Origin: Prevotella sp.
GTDB taxonomy: Bacteria > Bacteroidota > Bacteroidia > Bacteroidales > Bacteroidaceae
Direction: 5' to 3'
NCBI GenBank assembly: GCA_024681875.1
Contig: JAILAA010000168.1
Coordinates: 1-29,574, forward strand
Length of the DNA: 29,574 bases
In this document: in pieces, positions 13,942 through 22,619 of the stretch
How positions within the stretch are numbered: position 1 is the stretch's first letter
Layout: each line of letters opens with the position of its first letter
Notes under the pieces: generated by a model
Seen by the model: only the letters and a program-made list of their open reading frames with translations
Database searches by the model: none
What the model was told of the DNA's origin: nothing
Translations under genes and position numbers: made by a program

Positions 13942-15780
13942 ATGACAAAGGATAAGGACGTTGAGCGGCTGGCGTATCTGAAAGGGGTTGTAAGCCGATT
14001 ACCTGAAAAACCAGGCAGCTATCAGTTCTACGACGAAAAACACATTATTATCTATGTAGGTAAGGCGAAGAACTTAAAGGCTCGCGTGTCATCATATTTC
14101 CACACCGAGGTAGACCGCTTCAAAACGAAAGTACTTGTATCGAAAATCTGTGACATCAGTTACACGGTTGTAAACACAGAAGAAGATGCACTATTGCTGG
14201 AAAACTCACTCATCAAGAAATACAACCCACGCTACAACGTCATGCTGAAAGACGGCAAGACATATCCTTCTATTTGCATCACCAACGAATATCTGCCACG
14301 CATTTTCAAGACACGCACCATCAATAAGAAATGGGGAACGTACTACGGCCCCTACTCACACGTTGGTGCAATGAATGCCGTATTAGGTATCATCAAGGAA
14401 TTGTACAAGCCACGCACCTGTCGATTCCCCATCACAAAAGAAGGGATAGAGAACGGGAAATATAAAGTCTGCTTAGACTACCACATCAAACGATGCTACG
14501 GACCATGCACTAAAAAACAAACCTTCGAAGACTACCAAAAAAACATACAACAAGCGCGGGAAATACTAAAGGGAAACACACGTCAGATACTTCGCGAGAT
14601 GCGAGATGAAATGGAACGACTGGCAGAAGAACTACGCTTTGAAGAAGCTGAAGAAATTAAAAAAAGATATCTGGCGCTGGAAAGCTTCGTCAGTCGTAGC
14701 GAGGTGGTAAGCCATACCATCAACAACGTAGACGTATTCAGCATAACCAGCGACGAAAAGATGGCATACATCAACTATCTACACGTATCCAACGGCAGCA
14801 TTAACCAGAGTTTTACCATAGAATACAAGAAGCGCTTAGACGAAAGTAATGAGGAACTGTTGCAGCTTGGCATCATAGAACTACGGGAGCGCTTCAAAAG
14901 TGACGCCAAGGAAATTGTATTACCACAGGAAGTGAATGTATCCTTGGAAAACGTGAAGTTTACCATACCAAAATTAGGCGACAAAAAAACACTACTCGAT
15001 CTGTCAGTAATGAATGGTAAACAGTATCAGTTCGATCGGATGAAACAGGTAGAGAAGCTGAATCCGGAGCAAAAACAGGTACGCCTAATGAAAGAATTGC
15101 AGGACAAGCTACACCTTCCTACCCTACCCTACCAGATAGAATGCTTCGACAATTCCAACATTTCAGGAACAGATGCTGTGGCTGCATGTGTGGTTTTCAA
15201 GAAGATGAAACCGGCGAAAAAAGAATACAAACACTACAACATCAAGACTGTCGTAGGACCAGACGACTATGCCTCAATGAAAGAGGTGGTGCACCGTCGC
15301 TATACACGCCTTATAGAAGAAGAGCAGGCACTACCCAACCTCATCATCGCCGACGGCGGCAAGGGTCAGATGGAAGTGATTAGAGAAGTCATACAAGATG
15401 AGCTTCACCTCGATATACCCATTGCCGGACTGGCAAAGGATGATCGACACCGCACCAATGAACTGCTCTACGGCTTCCCGCCAATGAAAATAGCACTGAA
15501 GATAGACAGTGAGCTATTCCATGTATTAACACAGATACAAGACGAGGTGCACCGCTTCGCCATCTCGTTCCATCGTGATAAACGCTCAAAACGTGCCCTT
15601 CGCAGCGAGCTGGAGGAGATTAAAGGCATTGGGCCAAAGACGCGTGACAGCTTGCTGAAAGAACTAAAATCGGTGAAACGTATCAAGGAAGCTACAATAG
15701 ACCAATTGTCAGCCATCATAGGTAAAGCAAAGGCTCAAATTGTCATTCAGCACTTCCAAGACACTGTAGAAACAGCATAA
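13942..15780 (+). CDS. uvrC: Excinuclease ABC subunit C
   Basis: The 612-residue endonuclease makes both incisions around bulky lesions in nucleotide excision repair with UvrA and UvrB. In order: GIY-YIG domain (about 15-100, with IIYVGKAKNLKARV), cysteine-containing region (about 150-185), UVR helix pair that contacts UvrB (about 210-240), the RNase H-like domain (IECFDNSNISGTDAVA and IADGGKGQ), and a C-terminal double helix-hairpin-helix (IKGIGPKTRDSLLKEL and IIGKAKAQIVI). The domain set is complete. It starts after the apt terminator and a parS-like site, and no convincing promoter was seen in that short gap. Confidence 0.96.
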   Translation: MTKDKDVERLAYLKGVVSRLPEKPGSYQFYDEKHIIIYVGKAKNLKARVSSYFHTEVDRFKTKVLVSKICDISYTVVNTEEDALLLENSLIKKYNPRYNVMLKDGKTYPSICITNEYLPRIFKTRTINKKWGTYYGPYSHVGAMNAVLGIIKELYKPRTCRFPITKEGIENGKYKVCLDYHIKRCYGPCTKKQTFEDYQKNIQQAREILKGNTRQILREMRDEMERLAEELRFEEAEEIKKRYLALESFVSRSEVVSHTINNVDVFSITSDEKMAYINYLHVSNGSINQSFTIEYKKRLDESNEELLQLGIIELRERFKSDAKEIVLPQEVNVSLENVKFTIPKLGDKKTLLDLSVMNGKQYQFDRMKQVEKLNPEQKQVRLMKELQDKLHLPTLPYQIECFDNSNISGTDAVAACVVFKKMKPAKKEYKHYNIKTVVGPDDYASMKEVVHRRYTRLIEEEQALPNLIIADGGKGQMEVIREVIQDELHLDIPIAGLAKDDRHRTNELLYGFPPMKIALKIDSELFHVLTQIQDEVHRFAISFHRDKRSKRALRSELEEIKGIGPKTRDSLLKELKSVKRIKEATIDQLSAIIGKAKAQIVIQHFQDTVETA

Positions 15781-15864
15781 GATTGGAGGGAATTATAGTA
15801 AAAATACAGGTCATATTCAATAATAAACGTAACTAGCTGATTATCAGCACAAATAGCAACCCCT

Positions 15865-15955
15865 AAAAGTAAAACAAGTTGTTTTACTGAAAAAAGGAGC
15901 CACTTTTTGAAAAAACTCATATGACTTTTTCAGTAAAACAACTTGTTTTACTTTT
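15865..15955. repeat. 30-bp perfect inverted repeat built from smaller palindromes
   Basis: Bases 15865-15894 and 15926-15955 are exact reverse complements, 31 bases apart. Each arm itself is nearly palindromic: GTAAAACAAGTTGTTTTAC in the left arm, with a single central mismatch. The spacer also holds a near palindrome, CACTTTTTGAAAAAACTC. The element fills most of the 273-base gap between uvrC and dtd. It could end transcription in either direction or be a mobile miniature repeat. The minus strand can be read as a 75-residue frame, which I regard as fortuitous. Confidence 0.85.
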
Positions 15956-16003
15956 TTAAGAAACGCCATGCAGGAAAAATGAGGGTAGATTTTTGGCTGC
16001 GGA

Positions 16004-16035
16004 TTTGGCTGATAAAAAAATAATATGTATTTTTG
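16004..16035 (+). promoter_or_regulatory. dtd promoter
   Basis: TTTG at 16004-16007, a 20-base spacer and TATTTTTG at 16028-16035. It supports the start codon at 16054 rather than the in-frame ATG at 16033, which lies within the -7 box. Confidence 0.75.
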
Positions 16036-16053
16036 CAAAAAAATGGAGAGACC

Positions 16054-16506
16054 ATGAGAGCTGTCATACAACGCGTAAGTCAGGCCAGCGTCAGCATTGC
16101 CGGAAAAGTGCGATCCTCTATTGGCCCAGGCTTCCTCATTCTATTGGGAGTATGTGACGAGGACGACACAGAAGACACAGAATGGCTGGTAAAGAAAATA
16201 GCCAATCTGCGCGTCTTTGGCGACGAAAACGGCGTGATGAACCGCAGCATCATCGAGGTAGGCGGGGAAGCACTGGTAGTCAGCCAGTTTACCCTCTACG
16301 CCAGCTACAAGAAAGGCAACCGACCCTCGTGGTTTCGCGCAGGCAGTCACGAACATTCCATACCGCTTTACGAAGCATTCTGTAAACAGCTTGGCGAAGC
16401 AATTGGAAAGCCCGTTGAAACGGGAGAATTTGGTGCTGACATGCAAGTCAGCTTGCTGAATGACGGCCCAGTAACAATCTGCATGGATACCAAAAACAAA
16501 GAATAA
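16054..16506 (+). CDS. dtd: D-aminoacyl-tRNA deacylase
   Basis: The 150-residue enzyme removes D-amino acids (and glycine mischarged on tRNA-Ala) from tRNA. The start MRAVIQRVSQASV, the catalytic-face motif SQFTLYA near 77-83 and the NDGPVT motif near 137-142 (the family's N-x-G-P-x-T) are all present. It opens a tight unit with the MazG-like gene 3 bases downstream and deoC after that. The start at 16054 is chosen from the family N-terminus and the promoter position. Confidence 0.95.
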   Translation: MRAVIQRVSQASVSIAGKVRSSIGPGFLILLGVCDEDDTEDTEWLVKKIANLRVFGDENGVMNRSIIEVGGEALVVSQFTLYASYKKGNRPSWFRAGSHEHSIPLYEAFCKQLGEAIGKPVETGEFGADMQVSLLNDGPVTICMDTKNKE

Positions 16507-16509
16507 CAG

Positions 16510-16836
16510 ATGACCATCAAAGAAGCACAACAGGCAGTAGACCAATGGATTAAGGAATATGGAGTGCGCTATTTCTCCGAGCTGACCAATATGGCCGTCC
16601 TCACAGAAGAGGTGGGAGAGCTGGCACGTGTCATCGCGCGCAAATACGGTGACCAAAGCTTCAAGCCTGGGGAAAAAGACAATCTCGGCGAAGAGATGGC
16701 CGACGTGCTTTGGGTGCTCCTATGCCTGGCCAACCAGACAGGCGTCGACCTAACCATCGAACTGAACAAAAGCATCGAGAAAAAGACCCGTCGCGACTCA
16801 CTGCGACACATTGAAAACCCCAAGCTAATGGCTTAA
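16510..16836 (+). CDS. MazG-like nucleotide pyrophosphohydrolase
   Basis: This 108-residue all-alpha protein carries the MazG metal-binding pattern: LTEEVGELARVI (E-E-x-x-E at about 36-40) and EEMADVLWVLLCLAN (E-x-x-D at about 62-66). Such small single-domain members hydrolyse nucleoside triphosphates, often non-canonical ones or dCTP/dUTP; the exact substrate is not readable. It starts 3 bases after dtd and lies 29 bases before deoC, so the three are probably one operon for tRNA and nucleotide quality control and salvage. Confidence 0.88.
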   Translation: MTIKEAQQAVDQWIKEYGVRYFSELTNMAVLTEEVGELARVIARKYGDQSFKPGEKDNLGEEMADVLWVLLCLANQTGVDLTIELNKSIEKKTRRDSLRHIENPKLMA

Positions 16837-16865
16837 AATAGAGATTAACCTAATATAATACAACT

Positions 16866-17789
16866 ATGGCAGAACAACACAATCACGAGCATCATCATGC
16901 TCAGCCTATGAGCCAAATAGAGCAGGCTCTGAAGAAGTATAACCTCGATATCACCGACGAAGAGGTAAGCGAGGCAGTGAAGAAAATCATAGCCGAGAAA
17001 GTACCGCAGAACGACACAGTAGAGGTGAAGAAATTCCTGATGGGCAGCGTGGAACTGACAACACTGAAGACCACCGACAGCGACACGAGCGTGATGGCAT
17101 TCACGGAGAAAGTCAACAAGTTTGACGAAGTATACCCCACCCTACCCCACGTGGCTACCATCTGCGTCTATCCGCGCTTCGCCCGTACCGTGGCGGAGAC
17201 ACTTGAGGTAGACGGTGTCGAAATCGCCTGTGTGTCAGGTAGTTTCCCGAGCAGTCAGAGCCTCATCGAGGTGAAAACCGTCGAGACCTCATTGGCTATC
17301 AAGGATGGAGCAACTGAGATAGACATTGTCATGCCGGTCGGCTCAATGCTGGAGGGTGACTACGAGACCGTAGTAGACGAGATTCAACAGCAGAAGGAGG
17401 CCTGCGGTGAACATGATATGAAAGTCATCTTAGAGACGGGCATGTTGCAGACAGCGAAAAACATCAAGATTGCTTCGCTCCTGTCCATGTATGCCGGCGC
17501 TGACTACATCAAGACCTCGACCGGCAAGGAGAAGCCAGCTGCCACGCCCGAAGCCGCCTACGTCATGTGTCAGGCCATCAAGGAATACTACGATGAAACC
17601 GGCATAATGATTGGTTTCAAGCCTGCTGGCGGCCTGAACACGGTAATGGATGCCCTCATCTATTATACCATTGTGAAAGAGGTATTGGGCGAGAAATGGC
17701 TCACCAACAAATACTTGCGCCTCGGTACTTCAAGACTTGCCAACCTCCTGCTCAGCGAAGTGATTGGAGAAGAAGTGAAGTTCTTCTAA
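16866..17789 (+). CDS. deoC: Deoxyribose-phosphate aldolase
   Basis: The 307-residue enzyme splits 2-deoxyribose 5-phosphate into glyceraldehyde 3-phosphate and acetaldehyde. The Schiff-base lysine is K216 in DYIKTSTGK, with the second conserved lysine in GFKPAGGL near 257 and the EIDIVMPVG block near 150. A His-rich N-terminus (EQHNHEHHHAQP) precedes the barrel; such stretches can bind metal, but here they are probably a simple linker. The length, about 50 residues above the short bacterial form, fits the Bacteroidetes type. It ends the dtd operon and is followed by a strong terminator. Confidence 0.95.
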   Translation: MAEQHNHEHHHAQPMSQIEQALKKYNLDITDEEVSEAVKKIIAEKVPQNDTVEVKKFLMGSVELTTLKTTDSDTSVMAFTEKVNKFDEVYPTLPHVATICVYPRFARTVAETLEVDGVEIACVSGSFPSSQSLIEVKTVETSLAIKDGATEIDIVMPVGSMLEGDYETVVDEIQQQKEACGEHDMKVILETGMLQTAKNIKIASLLSMYAGADYIKTSTGKEKPAATPEAAYVMCQAIKEYYDETGIMIGFKPAGGLNTVMDALIYYTIVKEVLGEKWLTNKYLRLGTSRLANLLLSEVIGEEVKFF

Positions 17790-17806
17790 AAACAAACGTA
17801 AAAGTT

Positions 17807-17830
17807 AGGGGGAGCCTTTCGACTCCCCCT
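17807..17830 (+). terminator. Terminator after deoC
   Basis: AGGGGGAG (17807-17814) pairs perfectly with CTCCCCCT (17823-17830), followed by TCATTTGC. It may also serve the converging lipoprotein gene that ends at 17842. Confidence 0.8.
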
Positions 17831-17841
17831 TCATTTGCTAA

Positions 17842-18432
17842 TCAATAATACTTCGGCTTTCCTGTATAATTGTTTTTGGTATAGGTCCTGTTATCATCTA
17901 TCAACTTATTGTTACTGTAGGTCAATTTATAGGGACCGTATTTCGTCTGAAGAGTAATGGTGTTTCCGCTAACCGTATACTCATAAGGTTCGTCGAAATA
18001 GCCGCTGTAGAAAAAGTAGAGTGTGTAGGTCTTACCTCCCTTTGAAACAGTGGCTTTATCATAATAACTACTAGGCTGCTTAAGGGATGCACCACCATAA
18101 GCATTGGCTATCTGCGTTCGACTGATCACGTGGTAGGCCGTGGCAAAGTCAAACCCATTCTCCCAATCCATTCTTTCTATACCAATCCAGTCGCCGGCAG
18201 AAGCCATATCTTCCAATGTCTGTGTGGCATATTTTTTCAAATCACCACTGTCGTACCATCCTAAGGGTATATTACTGGATATATTAGTATTTGTACCCTG
18301 TCCATTATTGTTGCCTGGAGTTTGTTGTTCTGAGTTACTATCGTCCTCATCATCACCACAAGAGGTCATTGTCACGGGCACCAGCAGAAAAGATAAAAAC
18401 AGTGCACCCAAAGCAAATAGATTCTTTTTCAT
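17842..18432 (-). CDS. Lipoprotein of unknown function
   Basis: The 196-residue protein starts MKKNLFALGALFL and has a lipobox ending at C25 (VTMTSC), so it should be lipidated. Just after the cysteine is an acidic run (GDDEDDSN), which resembles the export signal that sends Bacteroidetes lipoproteins to the cell surface, and then a Gln/Asn/Gly linker. The rest is rich in Tyr and beta-strand patterns (YTLYFFYSGYFDEPYEY), suggesting a small beta domain. I do not recognise the family. The start is placed at 18432; the longer frame upstream lies inside the previous gene. It follows the polyprenyl synthase by 19 bases and is probably co-transcribed. Confidence 0.75.
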   Translation of the reverse strand: MKKNLFALGALFLSFLLVPVTMTSCGDDEDDSNSEQQTPGNNNGQGTNTNISSNIPLGWYDSGDLKKYATQTLEDMASAGDWIGIERMDWENGFDFATAYHVISRTQIANAYGGASLKQPSSYYDKATVSKGGKTYTLYFFYSGYFDEPYEYTVSGNTITLQTKYGPYKLTYSNNKLIDDNRTYTKNNYTGKPKYY

Positions 18433-18451
18433 TTTTAGTAGGTTTAAAAAA

Positions 18452-19429
18452 TTAGTTATTGCGTTTAATAATATAATCAACATAAGCAATAAGCGCTTCA
18501 CGAATGGAGTCTTCATCCACGTTTTCATCGATATAGCTCAAACATTCAACGCGATATCTTTCCATGATCTGCTCGGCATATTCCATACCACCCTGACGCT
18601 TGGTAAACTCTACTAAAACAGCGATTTCATCGTGATTAACCGTACCAGCCTTTACTTTCTTGGCTAGCGTCATCATGGAATCCATCGGATTGTTATTCAA
18701 AGCATAGAGCACGGGAAGGGTCAGCTTGCCCTCGGTCATATCGTTACCCGTTGGCTTACCTATTTCGCGGGAGTCGTAATAGTCAAAGATGTCATCGCGT
18801 ATCTGAAACATCATACCTAATTTCTCACCAAAAAAGCGCGCTTTCTCCAATTCGGTATCCCCTACCCCAACGGAAAGACAGCCCAGCGTAGCACAGGATT
18901 CAAAGAGTGAAGCAGTCTTCTTACGAATGACATCATAGTAGACTTGCTCGGAGAAATCGGGGTTTTTGATATTTGACAGCTGTAGAATCTCACCTTCGGC
19001 CAAGGTACGGCCCAACTGCGAAAGATTCTCCACGACACGTTGATTACCTGTCTTTGACACATGCAAGAGCGCGGTGGAAAGGATATAATCGCCCACCAAC
19101 ACAGCTACCTTATTATTAAAAGAGGCGTTGACAGAGGCCTGTCCACGGCGCTCGGCACTCTCGTCCACAACGTCGTCGTGAACCAACGAGGCAGTGTGCA
19201 GCAACTCTAGGCCTATGGCAGCATTCAGTGTAACGTCACTGACCTCACCATAGTTCTTCGCCATCAGCAACGTCAACAAAGGGCGCATCCGCTTGCCCCC
19301 ACGCTGCCGGATATGCGTCAGGGCATTACCCAGAAGGCCGTCATCATGTGACATGGCGGTGTTGAACATCTCCACAAACTGCGTAAAATCGCGTTCAATT
19401 GGACGCCTAATCAAAGACAGAGAATCCAT
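18452..19429 (-). CDS. Polyprenyl diphosphate synthase
   Basis: The 325-residue trans-prenyltransferase chains isopentenyl units onto allylic diphosphates. The first Asp-rich motif is DDVVD at 85-89 (SLVHDDVVDE) and the second is DDIFD in IRDDIFDYYDSREIGKPTG; GGKRMRPLL near 44-52 binds substrate. Residues just before the first motif are small or medium-sized, which fits a long-chain product such as the octaprenyl or solanesyl tail of menaquinone, but the exact length cannot be read. It is the first gene of a leftward pair with a lipoprotein and is divergent from polA. A TAATTTTG box on the minus strand lies at 19447-19454. Confidence 0.92.
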   Translation of the reverse strand: MDSLSLIRRPIERDFTQFVEMFNTAMSHDDGLLGNALTHIRQRGGKRMRPLLTLLMAKNYGEVSDVTLNAAIGLELLHTASLVHDDVVDESAERRGQASVNASFNNKVAVLVGDYILSTALLHVSKTGNQRVVENLSQLGRTLAEGEILQLSNIKNPDFSEQVYYDVIRKKTASLFESCATLGCLSVGVGDTELEKARFFGEKLGMMFQIRDDIFDYYDSREIGKPTGNDMTEGKLTLPVLYALNNNPMDSMMTLAKKVKAGTVNHDEIAVLVEFTKRQGGMEYAEQIMERYRVECLSYIDENVDEDSIREALIAYVDYIIKRNN

Positions 19430-19446
19430 TATCTATAATTTTGCAA

Positions 19447-19454
19447 CAAAATTA
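19447..19454 (-). promoter_or_regulatory. -7 box for the polyprenyl synthase gene
   Basis: TAATTTTG on the minus strand, 18 bases before the start codon, fits the Bacteroidetes -7 pattern. The -33 box is not clear. Confidence 0.45.
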
Positions 19455-19516
19455 CGGAAAAAGTCTGAGTAATAAGAATTTTTTTTGGTAATTTTACGCC
19501 AAAATTCTTTTACAAC

Positions 19517-22285
19517 ATGGAAAAACTCTTTTTGCTCGACGCATACGCGCTTATCTACCGCTCTTATTATGCCTTCATCAAGAATCCACGCATCAACTCT
19601 AAGGGACTGAACACCAGCGCCATCATCGGCTTCGTCAACACTTTGCAGGAAGTAATTGAGAAGGAACAGCCGAAATACTTGGGCGTGGCTTTCGACCCGC
19701 ACGGACCCACGTTCCGCAGCGATGCTTTCCCCGCATACAAGGCTCAGCGCGAGAAGACGCCCGAGGACATCACACGCGCCGTGCCCATTATTAAAGAACT
19801 ACTGGAGGCTTGGCACATTCCTGTGCTACAGGTAGATGGCTACGAAGCCGATGATGTCATCGGTACATTAGCGAAAAAGGGCGAATCCATCGATAGTTTA
19901 GAAACTTATATGCTCACACCTGACAAGGATTATGGTCAGCTGGTGAGCAAGAACGTAAAAATCTTCCGGCCTCGTCACGGTGGCGGCTACGAGGTGATGG
20001 GACCTGCAGAAGTGTGCGCCAAGTACGACATCCCCTACCCTACCCTCGTCGTCGACCTACTGGCGCTGATGGGCGACTCGGCCGACAACTTCCCTGGTTG
20101 TCCCGGCGTTGGCGAGAAGACGGCCGTCAAGCTCATCCACGACTTCGGCTCCGTTGAACAATTGCTTACCCGCACCCACGAACTGAAGGGAGCACTGAAG
20201 ACGAAGGTTGAGGAACATGCCGACGACATCCGCATGAGTTACTTCCTCGCCACCATCAAGACCGATGTCCCCGTCGACCTCAATCTCGACGACTTGGTCT
20301 TACAAGAACCCGACCAGGAAAAATTAGGAAAACTTTTTGCCGAACTTGAGTTTAAGACGCTTGCTGACCGAATCCTTAAAAAAACAGAAAAGAAACAAAA
20401 AAATGCCAATACAGAGCTCTCTCTTTTTGCAGAATTTGCGCCCGAGGATACAGGCGCTGGAAAATTTTCGAGTTTTGAGACCCTTAAAACGGTATCTCAC
20501 GAATACAAACTCGTTGAAAATGAGGAAGAAATGCGCAAAATTTGTGACTTTTTCTTGACAAAAAATTTTCTCAGTCTAGACACAGAAACGACTTCAACCT
20601 CGTCCATCGACGCAGAATTGGTCGGTTTGAGCTTCTCAGTGGAGCCTCACAAGGCTTTTTACGTACCCGTGCCAGCCAATCGTGAAGAGGCGGTAAAAAT
20701 TGTTAATCTTTTTAAAACACTCTATGAAGACCCTCACATCCTCAAAATCGGCCAAAACCTGAAGTACGACCTCGAGGTGCTCCGCAACTACGACATCCAC
20801 CTGCAAGGTCCGATGTGGGACACGATGATTGCCCACTATCTCATCCAGCCCGAGCTGCGCCACAACATGGACTATATGGCCGAGACCTACCTGCACTATC
20901 AGACGGTACACATCGACGAGCTCATCGGACCGAAGGGAAAAGGGCAACGCTCGATGCGCGAACTCTCCCCTGCCCTCGTCTATGAATATGCGTGCGAGGA
21001 TGCCGACATCACCCTCCAGTTGAAAAACAGCTTAGAGCCGGAGCTGAAGAAGCATGACTGCGAAAAACTGTTCTACGACATAGAAATGCCGCTCATGCCC
21101 GTGCTGGCCGAGATGGAGATGAATGGCGTGGTACTCGACACCGAAGCACTGTCGCAGACCTCCAAGGAACTGACGCAACGCATGAACAAAATTGAGGCAC
21201 GTATCTACGAACTGGCAGGTGAGCAATTCAACATTTCTTCACCGAAACAGGTGGGCGACATTCTCTTCGGCAAGATGAAGATCATAGAAAAACCGAAAAA
21301 GACTAAGACCGGTCAATACGTTACCTCGGAAGACGTGCTGACACAGCTGCAAGGCAAGCATGAGATTGTAGCTGACATCCTGGCTTTCAGAGGATTAAAA
21401 AAGTTGCTCTCTACCTACGTCGACAATCTACCTACCCTCATCAATAAACACACCGGACATATCCACACGTCGTTCAACCAGTGCGTAACGGCCACGGGAC
21501 GCCTGTCGTCCTCAGACCCCAACCTTCAGAATATCCCTGTGCGTGGCGAGGACGGCAAGGAGATACGCAAGGCCTTCGTGCCTGAGCCTGGCAGCCTGTT
21601 CTTCTCCGCCGACTACAGTCAGATTGAACTGCGCGTGATGGCCCATCTCTCACAGGACGAGAACATGATCCGCGTCTTTGCCGAGGGCCACGACCTGCAC
21701 GCCGCCACCGCATCGAATATCTACAAAAAGCCCATCGAAGAAGTGACACGCGATGAGCGAACGAAATCGAAGCGTGCCAACTTCGGCATTATCTACGGCA
21801 TCACCGTCTTTGGTCTGGCTGAGCGACTTGACATCAGCCGCGACGAGGCCAAGCTGCTCATCGACGGCTTCTTCGACACCTTCCCCAAGGTGAAGGACTA
21901 TATGGAGCGCGCCAAGGCCGAGGCCCGACAAAAGGGCTATGTCGAGACGCTCTTCGGCCGACGCCGCTACCTACCTGACATCAACAGCGGCAATGCCACC
22001 GTGCGCGGCTTCGCCGAGCGCAACGCCATCAACGCACCCATCCAAGGCACCGCAGCCGATATCATCAAGGTGGCGATGATACGCATCTTCCAACGCTTCC
22101 AGCAGGAGGGCATCCAGTCGAAGATGATTCTGCAGGTGCACGATGAATTGAACTTCAGCGTGTTACCTGAAGAGCAGGGTAGGGTAGAGACCATCGTCCT
22201 CGAGGAGATGCAACATGCTATCTCTCTCGCCGTGCCGCTCGTGGCCGACAGCGGCTTCGGCACCAATTGGCTGGAGGCACATTAA
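19517..22285 (+). CDS. polA: DNA polymerase I
   Basis: The 922-residue enzyme removes RNA primers and fills gaps in replication and repair. It has a 5'-nuclease domain (about 1-290, with GYEADDVIGT and GVGEKTAVKLI), a 3'-5' exonuclease domain whose catalytic DTET (LSLDTETTS) is intact so proofreading is expected, and a family A polymerase domain. Motif A is SADYSQIELRVMAH, motif B is KSKRANFGIIYG and motif C is QVHDELNF. The stretch coding for the linker between the nuclease and exonuclease domains (about 20320-20720) is noticeably richer in A and T than the rest and encodes Lys-rich, poorly conserved sequence. It is divergent from the polyprenyl synthase gene. Confidence 0.97.
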   Translation: MEKLFLLDAYALIYRSYYAFIKNPRINSKGLNTSAIIGFVNTLQEVIEKEQPKYLGVAFDPHGPTFRSDAFPAYKAQREKTPEDITRAVPIIKELLEAWHIPVLQVDGYEADDVIGTLAKKGESIDSLETYMLTPDKDYGQLVSKNVKIFRPRHGGGYEVMGPAEVCAKYDIPYPTLVVDLLALMGDSADNFPGCPGVGEKTAVKLIHDFGSVEQLLTRTHELKGALKTKVEEHADDIRMSYFLATIKTDVPVDLNLDDLVLQEPDQEKLGKLFAELEFKTLADRILKKTEKKQKNANTELSLFAEFAPEDTGAGKFSSFETLKTVSHEYKLVENEEEMRKICDFFLTKNFLSLDTETTSTSSIDAELVGLSFSVEPHKAFYVPVPANREEAVKIVNLFKTLYEDPHILKIGQNLKYDLEVLRNYDIHLQGPMWDTMIAHYLIQPELRHNMDYMAETYLHYQTVHIDELIGPKGKGQRSMRELSPALVYEYACEDADITLQLKNSLEPELKKHDCEKLFYDIEMPLMPVLAEMEMNGVVLDTEALSQTSKELTQRMNKIEARIYELAGEQFNISSPKQVGDILFGKMKIIEKPKKTKTGQYVTSEDVLTQLQGKHEIVADILAFRGLKKLLSTYVDNLPTLINKHTGHIHTSFNQCVTATGRLSSSDPNLQNIPVRGEDGKEIRKAFVPEPGSLFFSADYSQIELRVMAHLSQDENMIRVFAEGHDLHAATASNIYKKPIEEVTRDERTKSKRANFGIIYGITVFGLAERLDISRDEAKLLIDGFFDTFPKVKDYMERAKAEARQKGYVETLFGRRRYLPDINSGNATVRGFAERNAINAPIQGTAADIIKVAMIRIFQRFQQEGIQSKMILQVHDELNFSVLPEEQGRVETIVLEEMQHAISLAVPLVADSGFGTNWLEAH

Positions 22286-22315
22286 AGAGAGTCATCGACT
22301 CAAATAGGATGAAGC

Positions 22316-22334
22316 GGCCAAATAATCTTTGGCC
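22316..22334 (+). terminator. Hairpin after polA
   Basis: GGCCAAA (22316-22322) pairs with TTTGGCC (22328-22334) around a 5-base loop. It lies 31 bases after the polA stop. No strong T run follows, so termination may be weak. Confidence 0.45.
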
Positions 22335-22352
22335 TCAAACTATCAGAATTAT

Positions 22353-22382
22353 CAAATTTTGTATCAAAATATACAAAATTTG
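22353..22382. promoter_or_regulatory. 12-bp inverted repeat upstream of the split AraC gene
   Basis: CAAATTTTGTAT (22353-22364) and ATACAAAATTTG (22371-22382) are exact reverse complements with a 6-base gap. The A/T-rich composition and position 20 to 50 bases before the promoter suit an operator. No T run follows the arms, which argues against a terminator. Confidence 0.5.
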
Positions 22383-22403
22383 CATGCTTTTGGCATTGGC
22401 GAT

Positions 22404-22434
22404 TTTGAAATTTGGTAAAATTTGATTATCTTTG
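22404..22434 (+). promoter_or_regulatory. Promoter of the split AraC regulator
   Basis: TTTG at 22404-22407, 19 bases, then TATCTTTG at 22427-22434. It lies 29 bases before the ATG at 22464 and rules out the longer frame starting at 22422. Confidence 0.75.
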
Positions 22435-22463
22435 CAAAGTTAATAGACTTTACTATATATACT

Positions 22464-22619
22464 ATGACAAAAAAGAGAACTATTTCAAGCACCTTGTCCA
22501 TTCTATTAGCATCTCCTTTCTGCTATGCCAACGGATATACACTGGCTGAGGCAAACAGCATCATAATTATACTGATTATCATTGTGATAGCGCTCATCGG
22601 GTTTTGGAGCCTACAGTAA
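22464..22619 (+). CDS. Membrane-anchor part of a split AraC-type regulator (short 5' frame)
   Basis: This 51-residue frame has a signal-like first hydrophobic stretch (about 8-20) and a second strong one (IIIILIIIVIALIGFW, about 33-48), then stops at TAA (22617-22619) after FWSLQ. Skipping one base at that stop (CAG-T-AAA) would continue into KHHNRIISQRNEQLRRILTALDEYR, the usual juxtamembrane start of a membrane-anchored AraC protein. I therefore read it as the first part of a roughly 230-residue gene that is frameshifted or uses +1 slippage. As a stand-alone protein it would be a tiny membrane peptide. Confidence 0.6.
   Translation: MTKKRTISSTLSILLASPFCYANGYTLAEANSIIIILIIIVIALIGFWSLQ

Noticed and set aside
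15844..16071. Minus-strand frame of 75 residues (KKVKQVVLLKKSYEFF...)
   Set aside because: It is the translation of the 30-bp inverted repeat and crosses the dtd promoter; repeated KQVVL/KTTCF patterns come from the symmetry of the DNA.
20320..20720. Foreign insertion within polA
   Set aside because: The stretch is A/T-rich, but it encodes the variable linker and the start of the exonuclease domain with an intact DTET motif, so composition alone does not support transfer.
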